A DNA stretch of 64,000 bases from Peribacillus tepidiphilus (lineage in GTDB: Bacteria; Bacillota; Bacilli; Bacillales; DSM-1321): contig NZ_WIAQ01000017.1 of assembly GCF_009466385.1 (NCBI RefSeq), forward strand, positions 23,415-87,414, written 5' to 3'. Shown piece by piece: positions 1-8,227 of this stretch. Made by a program: the position numbers and the translations under genes. The notes under the pieces were generated by a model. It searched no databases and had not been told where the DNA came from. It saw only the letters and a list, made by a program, of their open reading frames with translations. Within the stretch, counting starts at the first letter, position 1; each line of letters begins with the position of its first letter.

Positions 1-8
1 CCCTTTAC

Positions 9-31
9 CGATACAAATTTTTTATGTATCG
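9..31. promoter_or_regulatory. Inverted repeat upstream of the XRE regulator
   Basis: CGATACA at 9-15 and TGTATCG at 25-31 form a 7-bp inverted repeat with a 9-nt AT-rich spacer, 34 bp before the start of a small Cro/CI-type regulator. Such regulators often bind a palindrome at their own promoter, so an autoregulatory operator is plausible. This is inferred from position only. Confidence 0.3.
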
Positions 32-64
32 TATAAGTAATACAGACAGAGGAAGGGATGTAGT

Positions 65-265
65 ATGCCAATTAAAATCAAACTGAAAGAAATCCTCAAA
101 GAACGTGGCATTTCTCAGCGTGAATTAGCTCGACTTACAGGGCTGCGCCCGAACACCATCAGCCATCTTTGTTCAGACAACGTGGACAGAGTTTATCTCT
201 CAACATTAGAAAAAGTGTGCAAAGTGCTAGACATCGACATCCAGGAGTTAATCGAGGTGGAGTAA
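65..265 (+). CDS. Small XRE-family (Cro/CI-type) transcriptional regulator
   Basis: This 66-residue protein is almost entirely one helix-turn-helix domain. Residues about 6-62 carry the XRE pattern, with GISQRELARLTGL as the first two helices and NTISHLCSD leading into the recognition helix. It has no extra sensing domain and matches the length of the YozG-like single-domain regulators common in Bacillaceae. The start is supported by GGAAGGG about 8 nt upstream. It lies beside decayed toxin/immunity genes on the opposite strand, so it may be part of an accessory patch. Its target is unknown. Confidence 0.85.
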   Translation: MPIKIKLKEILKERGISQRELARLTGLRPNTISHLCSDNVDRVYLSTLEKVCKVLDIDIQELIEVE

Positions 266-489
266 TCCTCTCGCTATAGTAATCGGTGGTAGCGAAGAAA
301 AAGTTGCGAAAAAAATTTCAAAAGTCAAGGAGAAAGCAAAGGTAAGGTTTTAGGAGATAAAAACGGTGGTAGCTGATAATTTTCAGTCGTTTATCGTTGA
401 TGAAAATCATAAAATATAGCATCTTTTTCAAACTGATTTTGTGCGTACAATCTAACCCTAAGAATTATCATACAGGAGTTTCAAGGGTT

Positions 490-549
490 ATGCGTATAGG
501 TTGTTGCTCTTGCGGTTTATTCGGCACTCCTCCATGTAAAAAGCCTTAA
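490..549 (+). CDS. Possible 19-residue cysteine-rich micro-ORF
   Basis: An ATG at 490 opens a 19-codon frame reading MRIGCCSCGLFGTPPCKKP, with four cysteines. AGGAG lies at 474-478, 11 nt upstream, which is slightly long. The stop codon falls inside the terminator hairpin used by the opposite gene. I do not recognise the peptide and it may be chance. The rest of the 266-618 gap shows no other gene; two short GGTGGTAGC copies (near 284 and 365) are the only other pattern seen. Confidence 0.22.
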   Translation: MRIGCCSCGLFGTPPCKKP

Positions 550-570
550 GAGAATTTATCTCTTAAGGCT
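538..570 (-). terminator. Intrinsic terminator after the 619-1053 gene
   Basis: On the minus strand AGCCTTAAGAGA pairs with TCTCTTAAGGCT around a short AT loop, followed by a run of five T. It lies about 50 nt past the stop codon of the minus-strand gene ending at 619. Confidence 0.8.
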
Positions 571-618
571 ACAGTCTGAAACAGTTATCAATAATGTAAT
601 AACCGTTTTTCTAATTCT

Positions 619-1053
619 CTATAGTTTTTCTATTGAAAATACTAATTTATCGAAATCTGTTTCAAAACCATAATCATTACAATAATAAATTATTTTATTA
701 TCTTTTTCTTCAAGTATCATTCCCGATGTTAATAATTGCGATTGACGTCCCTTACCTTTATCCCAAATATTATACACACTTAACAAACCCTCGGAAGAAA
801 CACACTTGCACAGAACTTCTTTTGGAGCAGTATCTTCCCATAATTCGATACTTTTTGATTTTAATCCATTAACTTCAATATATCCTTCTCCTACATCTAT
901 CCCTAATCTAACTCCCTGTCTATTTTTCGAATTCTTACTAATAAATGTTAATTTTATTGTTTGTTCATTATCAATTTTTAAAACATCCCACATAACTACA
1001 TTGTTTCTTCCTTCAAATTCATCATTGTATATACGTTTTTTACCAAATTTCAT
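619..1053 (-). CDS. Probable immunity protein for the adjacent RHS-type toxin tip
   Basis: This 144-residue soluble protein has no signal peptide or membrane segment, and I do not recognise its family. It starts 15 nt after the stop codon of the RHS C-terminal toxin fragment at 1069-1869, on the same strand, with AAAGGAGAAAG just before its ATG. In polymorphic toxin loci the gene directly downstream of the toxin tip normally encodes the cognate immunity protein, which is the basis for this call. Aromatic and charged residues are scattered without a clear catalytic motif, as expected for a binding protein. A terminator at 538-570 closes the unit. Confidence 0.6.
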   Translation of the reverse strand: MKFGKKRIYNDEFEGRNNVVMWDVLKIDNEQTIKLTFISKNSKNRQGVRLGIDVGEGYIEVNGLKSKSIELWEDTAPKEVLCKCVSSEGLLSVYNIWDKGKGRQSQLLTSGMILEEKDNKIIYYCNDYGFETDFDKLVFSIEKL

Positions 1054-1068
1054 TTATCTTTCTCCTTT

Positions 1069-1869
1069 CTATGGACGTGGTCCTTTATAATGTCTAAATG
1101 GGTCAATATCAGCATGCTCCCATGGCCACACTTCTTGTAAGTTGTTTATATTATGAGGGTCAGGTATATTCCTACCATTAATGTGATGTAATTCCTTCGG
1201 TACATTTAATTTTGGATGTAAAGGTGCTTTCCCTTTCTTCATTCGTGCTAAATTTTGTGCTGAATATTCTCCTTCCTCTGCTTCATTAGCAACATTCTTC
1301 CAATACCTACTTTTTACTGTACTCCATGAAGGATAATTACCTTTCTTTGTTAATTTATTTATAGGGTCTCCTACTTTCCAATTTTTACCTGTACCCTTAG
1401 ACCTTAAATTTATTCCTATATTATCTCCGGCAACAGGCTTATTAAGTTTACCCTTAGATTTGACAGTCCGATTCTTCACCCGATGCGCAGCCTTTTTTGT
1501 CTTATGGTAGGATCGGCTGACTTTGGCTTTCGTCTTTAACTTCGCCTTCCGCATCTTTTTAATCGATGCCGAAGCGAATTTCCTCGACTTCTTCATCTTT
1601 TTGCCGTATTTTACGGCTTTTACGCCCCATTTGACGGCTCCCGCATCTGGGAAGAAGTTGCTGGCAATGCTCGCGGCTGCTCCAGCTTTATGGTACCACT
1701 TCGATTTCGGGCTTTTCAATGTCCGAATATCGTCGCCAATCGCGAAGTTATATCCTTTCTTCGCCCATTTTTTCGTTGCTTTCCATCCGCGCTGCAGCCA
1801 TTTCGGCAAGTGGCCGTCCGGATCGATGTTATTAACTGCGTCTCCATCGGCGTACAAGTAACGATTCAA
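1069..1869 (-). CDS. Orphan C-terminal fragment of an RHS-repeat toxin with an LHH nuclease tip
   Basis: The frame begins with NRYLYADGDAVNNIDPDGH, the conserved end of the RHS core (DPDG motif), but the thousand or more preceding residues of a complete RHS protein are absent. The codon at 1867-1869 is TTG without a convincing ribosome-binding site, and a TAA lies in frame a few codons upstream. Residues about 20-140 are a very basic linker. The last 45 residues contain LHHINGRNIPDPHN and WPWEHADIDP, the pattern of LHH/WHH nucleases in the HNH/endonuclease VII superfamily. A probable immunity gene follows 15 nt later. It is probably a silent orphan cassette that a full-length rhs gene could recruit by recombination. 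The nuclease assignment comes from motifs. Confidence 0.75.
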   Translation of the reverse strand: MNRYLYADGDAVNNIDPDGHLPKWLQRGWKATKKWAKKGYNFAIGDDIRTLKSPKSKWYHKAGAAASIASNFFPDAGAVKWGVKAVKYGKKMKKSRKFASASIKKMRKAKLKTKAKVSRSYHKTKKAAHRVKNRTVKSKGKLNKPVAGDNIGINLRSKGTGKNWKVGDPINKLTKKGNYPSWSTVKSRYWKNVANEAEEGEYSAQNLARMKKGKAPLHPKLNVPKELHHINGRNIPDPHNINNLQEVWPWEHADIDPFRHYKGPRP

Positions 1870-1986
1870 TGAAGTTGGTTTATTTTTTTTGGATTATTTA
1901 CATGGTGTTTCTTAATGTGGCTTTGTACCACGTAATTATGTTTGTCCACCCATCATCTTTCCTTCTTAATTGCATGGAGGGTATAT

Positions 1987-2024
1987 AAAAAAGAAACCTT
2001 GAAAGGCTTATAACCAATCAAGGT
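1987..2024 (-). terminator. Terminator after the ankyrin gene
   Basis: On the minus strand ACCTTGATTGG and TTTCAAGGT close a hairpin followed by TTTCTTTTTT, 15 nt past the ankyrin stop codon. It is closely similar to the terminator at 3207-3244 after the SUKH gene. The 1870-1986 stretch upstream of the RHS fragment shows no gene. Confidence 0.7.
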
Positions 2025-2038
2025 ACGATTATACGATA

Positions 2039-2545
2039 CTATTTTTTCAACAATATATTTATCAATTTCTCATCCCCTACTTGCTTTGCAAAGTCCAAAG
2101 GAGACCTTCCAGCATTATTCTTAGTTGAAATATCAGGATTATATTTCATTAATAGTTCAACCATTTCGTAATTTCTACCTTTGCAATTGAATACAGCCGT
2201 CCACATAGCATTATTACCATATTTATCTCTTAAGTTTATATCTATACCTCTTTGTAACAACTCTTTAGCGACATTTAAATTTTGATTGATACAAATAAGA
2301 TGTAATGCAGTCTGACCGTCGGAATTTGTCATATTAACATCAATGTTATTGTTAATAAGGAATAACGCAATATCAAATTTATTACCTGAAATAGCATAAT
2401 GTAATAAGCCAGAACCATTTTCATCTTTTTTATTGATATCACCGATATCAAATTTAATCTTAAATGTTTCTAAATCCCCGAACTTAGCCAATGTAAAAAT
2501 GTCTGCTTTCTCCGTCGGCATATACTTCATCTCCTTGTTATTCAT
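2039..2545 (-). CDS. Ankyrin-repeat protein, probable immunity protein
   Basis: The 168-residue protein is built of about four ankyrin repeats from residue 35 to the end. They show the expected GLLHYAISG, GQTALHLIC, GNNAMWTAV and GRSPLDFAK loop-helix signatures. It has no signal peptide or membrane segment, so it is probably cytoplasmic. Its ATG overlaps the stop codon of the GH-E nuclease remnant at 2538-2864 by 8 nt, suggesting translational coupling to that toxin. Ankyrin proteins are an established immunity class in polymorphic toxin loci, and that is the preferred role. A general protein-binding role cannot be excluded. The terminator at 1987-2024 follows. Confidence 0.75.
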   Translation of the reverse strand: MNNKEMKYMPTEKADIFTLAKFGDLETFKIKFDIGDINKKDENGSGLLHYAISGNKFDIALFLINNNIDVNMTNSDGQTALHLICINQNLNVAKELLQRGIDINLRDKYGNNAMWTAVFNCKGRNYEMVELLMKYNPDISTKNNAGRSPLDFAKQVGDEKLINILLKK

Positions 2546-2864
2546 ATTTATGACTTCTGTTTGCAGAAGGACTTTCCGGTCTGTAATTGTTTGGATTTCT
2601 ATACCAATTTAAAAACTCCTCTTTAGTGATTTCACCTTTTATATATTTTTTATGCCATACACTATATTTATTTTCTGGTGTATGCCCCATATCCCATTGA
2701 CCTGCTCTCGGCTTACTTTTATCCCAAAATAATTCTTCCCCAGTATTTGGGTCATATATTCTACCATTAACATCCTTAGCATTTTCCCAAACTTGCTCTA
2801 CTTGACCAGGAGCATATTTTGGTCGATTTTTCGGATTTGAATAAGGTTTACGATTACCCTTAGT
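2538..2864 (-). pseudogene. 5'-truncated GH-E nuclease toxin tip
   Basis: A 108-codon open frame, bounded upstream by a TAA at 2865-2867, has no start codon until residue Met of WDMGH. It reads GQWDMGHTPENKY, then GEITKEEFLNWYRNP, NYRPE and NRSHKYE. This is the GH-E pattern of HNH/endonuclease VII-type C-terminal toxins: conserved Gly-His, an NP-x-NY-x-x-E block and a terminal SHKYE. The N-terminal delivery part is missing. The stop codon overlaps the start of the ankyrin gene by 8 nt, which fits a toxin-immunity pair. It is probably not expressed on its own. The family call comes from motif recognition only. Confidence 0.65.
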
Positions 2865-2867
2865 TTA

Positions 2868-3206
2868 ACTTCTAAATCTCGATTCTAGTAAACTCTTTTA
2901 TCACCTACGGTTACACAATTTACAATTTATGTAACGTTTTTTAACAATGGCGAGTATTATACGACCGTCTCTAGTGAAAATACAATACAAAAATAATGTG
3001 CCCGTTTAGTATTGTCACAGTCGGTTCAATGTTTATCTCCACTTTCTCGCCGCGAGAATGCGTTCTCCCGTGTTTTAAACTATGTTCGAAGGGTATTAAT
3101 GGTATCCGTCTCTTTAGTATGCATATCAGCCAAAACTCCATGTAGGTATAACCATCATGAGTTCTGAAGTTAATGTTCAATTATTTTAAGAGCGAAACCA
3201 TTAATA
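2868..3206. other. Gap without a supported gene
   Basis: This stretch holds only a 69-codon minus-strand frame (2971-3180, TTG start, no ribosome-binding site). It has no recognisable motif and is probably chance or a decayed remnant between two toxin cassettes. No terminator, RNA or repeat was seen inside it. Confidence 0.4.
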
Positions 3207-3244
3207 ATAAAAAGAACCTTGAAAGGCATATAGCCAGTCAAGGT
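3207..3244 (-). terminator. Terminator after the SUKH gene
   Basis: On the minus strand ACCTTGACTGG pairs across a loop with CCTTTCAAGGT, followed by TCTTTTT. It differs by only a few bases from the terminator after the ankyrin gene (1987-2024), pointing to duplication or a shared origin of the two immunity cassettes. Confidence 0.7.
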
Positions 3245-3326
3245 TTTCAATTTATTGTTAAATACCTTATATAATTTTTTAAATCCGGGGAGGAATCCTG
3301 AGAAGCATCCTTTCTCAAAAATGGCT

Positions 3327-3815
3327 TTAAAAATCATCGTAAGCATCACCTAACGGTATAAAATCTTCTTGTAGCCAGTACCAATGTCTACCTCTATTTT
3401 CTATCAATCGTTCTAATAAATCGGTAAAAGAAGTCGCTATAATAGAACACTCTCCTACCACCCCATGCCTATCATAAAAGCTGTCATAGCACCTACCGAG
3501 CCTACCCGGATTCAAATCAATCGTAATGTACTCTCCATTTCTATCCGTTGCACAGATATACCAATCGGATGAAATATCTTCTTCACATAACTCCCCTACA
3601 ATAATAGGGTTAGCTAACTGAAAATCCTGAGGAGGGACTATTAAAATGGAATAATCAGCCTTTTCAAATAAAAGCGCCCCCCCACATAACTCATAAAACT
3701 TATACACATCATCAGGTAAAATATGCGATGTACTCACATTTGGAATACCAGCTGGAGGATAAACTACACAATCCCCTAAATTTTTTATTTTATTAATTAA
3801 ATTCTCAATCCTCAT
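3327..3815 (-). CDS. SUKH-family (SMI1/KNR4) immunity protein
   Basis: The 162-residue protein has the SMI1/KNR4 (SUKH-1) outline. The N-terminal helix carries the LPDDVYKFYELCGGA segment, followed by a beta-rich middle (SILIVPPQDF, DWYICATD, GEYITIDLNP) and a C-terminal helix with SFTDLLERLIENR. SUKH proteins are the commonest immunity class of bacterial polymorphic toxins and bind the toxin in the cytoplasm. It starts 9 nt after the stop of the toxin-tip fragment at 3825-4325, in the toxin-then-immunity order. AATGAGG-type sequence precedes the ATG, so translation may be coupled. Its own terminator lies at 3207-3244. Confidence 0.8.
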   Translation of the reverse strand: MRIENLINKIKNLGDCVVYPPAGIPNVSTSHILPDDVYKFYELCGGALLFEKADYSILIVPPQDFQLANPIIVGELCEEDISSDWYICATDRNGEYITIDLNPGRLGRCYDSFYDRHGVVGECSIIATSFTDLLERLIENRGRHWYWLQEDFIPLGDAYDDF

Positions 3816-3824
3816 TTTTCTTCA

Positions 3825-4325
3825 CTACTCCCGATAAATATATTGATGAAATGCACGATAATACTCTCTTCTAGCAGACTGGGGAACACCAGCAGCATCG
3901 AACATTCTCTCTGTTAATTGTTGCATTTCTCTCGGCGAAACTGTTTTCCAATCTACTTTTCCTCCAACTTTTTTACCGGTTTTTTCGTATAACCATTGTC
4001 TATATATTGCTTTTGTGGCATCATGTTGTGCTTTTGTCAAAGCAACTGTAGGGGTATCAGCACCTCTACTTACATAGTTTGGTACATTATGCTTAGCCCA
4101 GACATCTAATATACCATGGCGATTTTCTAGTGGTGCATTGCTTGGACGATACGGTACGACATCATACGGTCTAACATTACCCGTACCCTTAAAAATAAAC
4201 TCATCCTGATTTTGATTAGGGTGAGTTTTTTCTTGCACTGCAACGATCTCAAAAGAAAAGCTCAATTCCAGTTTTTTTATCCAATATTTATGTTCTAAAA
4301 ATTCGGGATCGCAGAGCACAGGCAC
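3825..4325 (-). CDS. Orphan C-terminal toxin tip of an RHS/WapA-like protein (5'-truncated)
   Basis: The frame is 166 codons. Residues about 46-166 look like a compact toxin domain: VRPYDVVPYRPSNAP, ENRHGILDVWAKHN, then LTKAQHDATKAIYRQWL, KVDWKTVSPREM and YYRAFHQYIY. Spaced histidines suggest an HNH-like nuclease, but I cannot name the family firmly. The nominal GTG start has no ribosome-binding site and the first 40 residues do not resemble a secretion domain, so this is probably the 3' end of a lost larger toxin. The SUKH gene directly downstream supports a toxin-immunity pair. Divergent mtlA begins 120 bp away. Confidence 0.6.
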   Translation of the reverse strand: MPVLCDPEFLEHKYWIKKLELSFSFEIVAVQEKTHPNQNQDEFIFKGTGNVRPYDVVPYRPSNAPLENRHGILDVWAKHNVPNYVSRGADTPTVALTKAQHDATKAIYRQWLYEKTGKKVGGKVDWKTVSPREMQQLTERMFDAAGVPQSARREYYRAFHQYIYRE

Positions 4326-4398
4326 ACTATCAAATATTATTTATTTTTGTCAACATTCCTACAGTCAAAATCAAATTTACTTTCCATTGTTCACAAAA

Positions 4399-4412
4399 TG
4401 AAAACGCTTTAT
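4399..4412 (+). promoter_or_regulatory. Probable cre box of the mannitol operon
   Basis: TGAAAACGCTTTAT matches the CcpA cre consensus TGWAANCGNTNWCA except at the last two positions. It lies 34 bp before the mtlA start, where bound CcpA could block transcription in glucose. TTGTCA at 4347-4352 may belong to the promoter or the MtlR site, but no clear -10 was found. Confidence 0.5.
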
Positions 4413-4445
4413 TATTAGGTCATGAATAGTAAAGAGGTGAGATAA

Positions 4446-5882
4446 ATGTCTGAAATAAAGAATAAAGGTGATTTCCGAGTCAAGATTCAGCGCTTCGGCA
4501 GTTACTTAAGCGGAATGATTATGCCGAATATAGGTGCATTTATTGCCTGGGGTTTTATCACAGCCTTATTCATTCCAACTGGCTGGTTACCAAATGAGAA
4601 TTTAGCAAAACTCGTTGGTCCTATGATTACCTATCTTTTACCGTTACTAATTGGTTATACAGGCGGAAAGATGGTTTATGATGTTCGCGGGGGAGTAGTA
4701 GGTGCTACTGCAACGATGGGGGTCATTGTTGGAGCAGACATCCCGATGTTCTTAGGAGCCATGATCATGGGGCCTTTGGGCGGTTATTTAATTAAAAAAG
4801 TGGATCAGTTATTTCATGGTAAAGTCAAATCTGGTTTTGAGATGTTAGTTAATAACTTCTCAGCAGGTATTTTGGCGGCAATTTTAACTTTATTAGCGTT
4901 TAAAGGAATCGGACCACTAGTCTTAGGTTTAAATAAAGCTTTAGCAAGTGGAGTACAAGTGATTATTGATGCAGGTATTCTTCCACTAGCAAGTATTTTC
5001 ATTGAACCTGCTAAAGTATTATTCTTAAACAATGCGATTAACCACGGAATTTTAAGTCCAATTGGTATTGAACAAGCTGCAAAAGCAGGAAAATCTATCT
5101 TATTCTTATTAGAAACGAATCCTGGTCCTGGTTTAGGGATCCTACTAGCTTACATGATTTTCGGAAGAGGAACTGCTAAACAATCTGCACCAGGAGCAGC
5201 AATTATTCATTTCCTAGGTGGAATTCATGAAATTTACTTCCCATATATCCTTATGAAACCATTATTGTTATTAGCTGTGATTTCAGGTGGTATTAGCGCA
5301 GTCTTTACTTTTACAATCTTCAATGCAGGATTAGTTGCTGTTCCATCACCGGGAAGTATTTTTGCACTATTAGCAATGACTCCAAAAGGCAATTACTTAG
5401 GAGTAATGGCAGGTGTTATCGTGGGAACATTAGTTTCCTTCGCTGTTGCTTCATTCATTCTTAAATCAAGCAAGAAAGAAGAAGAGGAAGATTTAGCGGC
5501 GGCTACAGAGAAAATGGAATCTTTAAAAGGAAAGAAAAGCTCTATTAGTGCAGCGTTAGCTGAGAGTAAAGAAGATCAAGAGGGAACTAAAACTTTCGAT
5601 TTCAAGAATGTAAAGAAGATCATCTTTGCATGTGATGCTGGAATGGGATCTAGTGCAATGGGTGCTTCCATCTTAAGAAATAAAGTTCAAAAGGCTGGTA
5701 TTGAGCACGTAGAGGTTTCCAATACTTCAATCAATAACTTGCCGAATGATGCTGATCTTGTCGTTACCCATAAGGATTTAACCGATCGTGCAAAAGCAAA
5801 GCTTCCTAATGCTTACCATGTGTCAGTAGAAAATTTCTTAAATAGTCCAAAGTATGATGAAATTGTTAATCAATTAAAATAG
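4446..5882 (+). CDS. mtlA: Mannitol PTS permease EIICB
   Basis: The 478-residue permease imports mannitol and phosphorylates it to mannitol-1-phosphate. Residues about 20-340 form the membrane EIIC domain with many hydrophobic segments and the signature GGIHEIYFPYILM (258-270). A charged linker (343-385) joins it to the cytoplasmic EIIB domain, with FACDAGMGSSAMG carrying the phospho-cysteine Cys396. The length equals that of Bacillus MtlA, and EIIA is a separate protein (mtlF) as in Bacillus. AAAGAGGTGAG precedes the ATG. It is the first gene of mtlA-mtlR-mtlF-mtlD; a terminator at 5914-5954 lies between it and mtlR. Confidence 0.95.
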   Translation: MSEIKNKGDFRVKIQRFGSYLSGMIMPNIGAFIAWGFITALFIPTGWLPNENLAKLVGPMITYLLPLLIGYTGGKMVYDVRGGVVGATATMGVIVGADIPMFLGAMIMGPLGGYLIKKVDQLFHGKVKSGFEMLVNNFSAGILAAILTLLAFKGIGPLVLGLNKALASGVQVIIDAGILPLASIFIEPAKVLFLNNAINHGILSPIGIEQAAKAGKSILFLLETNPGPGLGILLAYMIFGRGTAKQSAPGAAIIHFLGGIHEIYFPYILMKPLLLLAVISGGISAVFTFTIFNAGLVAVPSPGSIFALLAMTPKGNYLGVMAGVIVGTLVSFAVASFILKSSKKEEEEDLAAATEKMESLKGKKSSISAALAESKEDQEGTKTFDFKNVKKIIFACDAGMGSSAMGASILRNKVQKAGIEHVEVSNTSINNLPNDADLVVTHKDLTDRAKAKLPNAYHVSVENFLNSPKYDEIVNQLK

Positions 5883-5913
5883 AAAATAAAAAAATTTCTA
5901 CGTATTATATATG

Positions 5914-5954
5914 AAAGGGTGCACCTCTTTACGATAAGGGTCACCCTTTATTTA
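5914..5954 (+). terminator. Terminator or attenuator after mtlA
   Basis: AAAGGGTG at 5914-5921 pairs with CACCCTTT at 5942-5949, followed by ATTTATATT. It would reduce transcription into mtlR, giving higher expression of the permease than of the regulator. Confidence 0.65.
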
Positions 5955-6110
5955 TATTAGGCTATGTGAAAATAGAAATACTTTATTTTAACAATGAATA
6001 ATTTAATTTTGTCAGGAAGGATTCTGAAAAAAACACATTATGAAACCTTTGAATAAAAGTTGCGGGAATATTTATAATTAAATTGTGTCAGTAACTTATT
6101 CTGAAATGAG

Positions 6111-8222
6111 ATGATGAGAGGAATGATTGTTTCAGCAAGAGAACGTCTTATTCTTCAATATTTGATCGATGAGATGAATCAAGAAGTTACGATTAAAGAA
6201 CTAGCAGAATTATTAGATGTGAGTGAACGGACCATTCACCGAGATTTAAAAAATATTGAAGATGTGATCCAACCATTTGATGTCCAATTAGTCAAGCGTT
6301 CTGGCATAGGGATCAAGCTAATTGGTGATAAAAATCATTTGCATCAATTAAGAGTAGCCATTCAAAAACAGGATTATACAGAATATACTCCGGATGAAAG
6401 AATCATGATTATTTTATGTACCCTTTTAGAAAGCCAGGAGCCCGTTAAATTGTTTTCTTTGGCAAACGATTTAGGAGTTACAGCTGCAACAGTCAGTCAT
6501 GATTTAGATAAAATAGAACCCAATATTGAGAAATTTGGCTTAACTCTAGTAAGAAGAAGAGGGTACGGAATCGAACTCGTAGGCTCTGAGGAGTCAAAGA
6601 GAAAAATGATCCGAAGTTTAATTTCTGATCGTTTGGATGTACAAGATTTCTTAAAGTTATTAAGAGAAAATATTCAAAAAAAATCAACCAATACCATTGA
6701 TTCCATTTCAGAACGATTACTAGGACTTGTTCAAAAAGAAAAGCTAGTTATTATTGAACATTTAATTGAAGAAATCAATAGTCGTCTTCCTTATCCGCTA
6801 GCAGATAGTTCCTACGTTGGTTTAGTTGTACATTTGGCATTGGCTATGGAACGAATTCAACGAGGGGAAAAGATTACGATTAAAGAGGAGTATTTATCCC
6901 AACTCAGATTGACAAAGGAATTCCAATTTGCAAGGGAAATTGCGCATAAGCTTCAAGAAATTTTTAATCAAAATATACCAGAGGATGAAATTGGTTATAT
7001 TACCATGCACTTGAGAGGTGCCAAAATCCGCTTTGAGCAAGGAGTAAATGTTCAAGAGGAAAATGTAGAGACTGCATTTATTGTCAATCAGCTAATCAAA
7101 ACGGTTGAAAGGCTGATGGGGGCTACGTTAAGGGATGATCGTTCTTTATTTCAAGGATTATTAGCACATCTGCAGCCAACTCTATATCGATTAAGGCAAA
7201 ATATGAGAATTTCGAATCCTCTTTTAGATCAGATTAAAAGAGATTATAAGGAATTATTTCACACGGTAAAGAAAGCGGTTTCCTTAGCTTTGCCAGATCT
7301 GGATGTTCCTGATGAAGAGATAGGATATTTAGTTCTTCATTTTGGATCCGCATTGAATTCTCAAAAAATCAAAAACAAGATTCGTGTGCTGATTATATGT
7401 TCAAGTGGAATCGGAACGTCAAAAATGCTGGCTACAAAAATTAAAAATCAAATTCCTGGTATATCTGAATTAAAAAGTATTTCAGCATTTGAATTAAAAA
7501 AAGTGAATGTTGAACAATATGATCTTGTTCTTTCGACAATACCGATTGAAGAGCTACCTAAAGAGTATCTTCTTGTTAGTCCAATGCTAACAGATGAAGA
7601 AATTGATACCATAAAAAAATATATCGGTAAAAAAGGGGACTATTTAGCGCAGCCCGATTCTAAAGAAGAGAATACCCCATCTCAATATTTCATTCAGTTT
7701 GATGACTTTAAAGGATTTACAGAGAAATCCTTTGAACTCATTCACATCTTAGAATCGTTAGACCTATATGAAATCAAAGAGGATACGGAAATCGAAAGTA
7801 TTCTTCAATCAGTTTGTGAAAGTCTTTTACAAAAAGGATTGATCCAAAGTGTTAATGGCGTTGTAACGGCCTTAAAACGACGAGAAATGTTAGGTGGTTT
7901 AGGAATACCTGGAACGAAACTAGCCCTTTATCATGCAAAGAGCGAGCATGTAATTCGACCTTCATTCATTGTCATTGATTTAAAATATCCTAAGTTCATT
8001 AAGTCGATGGATCAAAAGACCATGAAGGTTGAACGAATCCTTTTACTATTAGTTCCTGAGGAAGCTAGCTCAAATATTTTAGAAATCATGAGCTTTATCA
8101 GTGCCCTCATTATTCAGTCTGAAGAAAGTATTCAAGTTTTCGAAACGGCAATCCGTAACGATCTGATTCAATATATTACTCAACATTACTTTTACAACTT
8201 TGTTCAAAAACATAAGGAGTGA
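6111..8222 (+). CDS. mtlR: PRD-containing transcriptional activator of the mannitol operon
   Basis: The 703-residue regulator has the MtlR order. An HTH_11 domain (about 10-70) is followed by a second HTH (about 90-150), PRD1 (about 195-300), PRD2 (about 310-415), a GatB-like EIIB domain with ICSSGIGTSK (Cys430), and a C-terminal EIIA-like domain (about 555-700). His608 in LALYHAK is a candidate phospho-site. In Bacillus, phosphorylation of PRD2 activates MtlR, while phosphorylation of the EIIB and EIIA domains adjusts it to mannitol supply. The start is uncertain: ATG at 6111, 6114 and 6123 are all possible and none has an ideally spaced ribosome-binding site. It sits inside the operon, as in Geobacillus. 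Confidence 0.92.
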   Translation: MMRGMIVSARERLILQYLIDEMNQEVTIKELAELLDVSERTIHRDLKNIEDVIQPFDVQLVKRSGIGIKLIGDKNHLHQLRVAIQKQDYTEYTPDERIMIILCTLLESQEPVKLFSLANDLGVTAATVSHDLDKIEPNIEKFGLTLVRRRGYGIELVGSEESKRKMIRSLISDRLDVQDFLKLLRENIQKKSTNTIDSISERLLGLVQKEKLVIIEHLIEEINSRLPYPLADSSYVGLVVHLALAMERIQRGEKITIKEEYLSQLRLTKEFQFAREIAHKLQEIFNQNIPEDEIGYITMHLRGAKIRFEQGVNVQEENVETAFIVNQLIKTVERLMGATLRDDRSLFQGLLAHLQPTLYRLRQNMRISNPLLDQIKRDYKELFHTVKKAVSLALPDLDVPDEEIGYLVLHFGSALNSQKIKNKIRVLIICSSGIGTSKMLATKIKNQIPGISELKSISAFELKKVNVEQYDLVLSTIPIEELPKEYLLVSPMLTDEEIDTIKKYIGKKGDYLAQPDSKEENTPSQYFIQFDDFKGFTEKSFELIHILESLDLYEIKEDTEIESILQSVCESLLQKGLIQSVNGVVTALKRREMLGGLGIPGTKLALYHAKSEHVIRPSFIVIDLKYPKFIKSMDQKTMKVERILLLLVPEEASSNILEIMSFISALIIQSEESIQVFETAIRNDLIQYITQHYFYNFVQKHKE

Positions 8223-8227
8223 CAAAA

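Noticed and set aside
2971..3180. 69-codon minus-strand ORF between toxin cassettes
   Set aside because: TTG start without ribosome-binding site, no motif, and no immunity or toxin character; recorded only as part of a gap.
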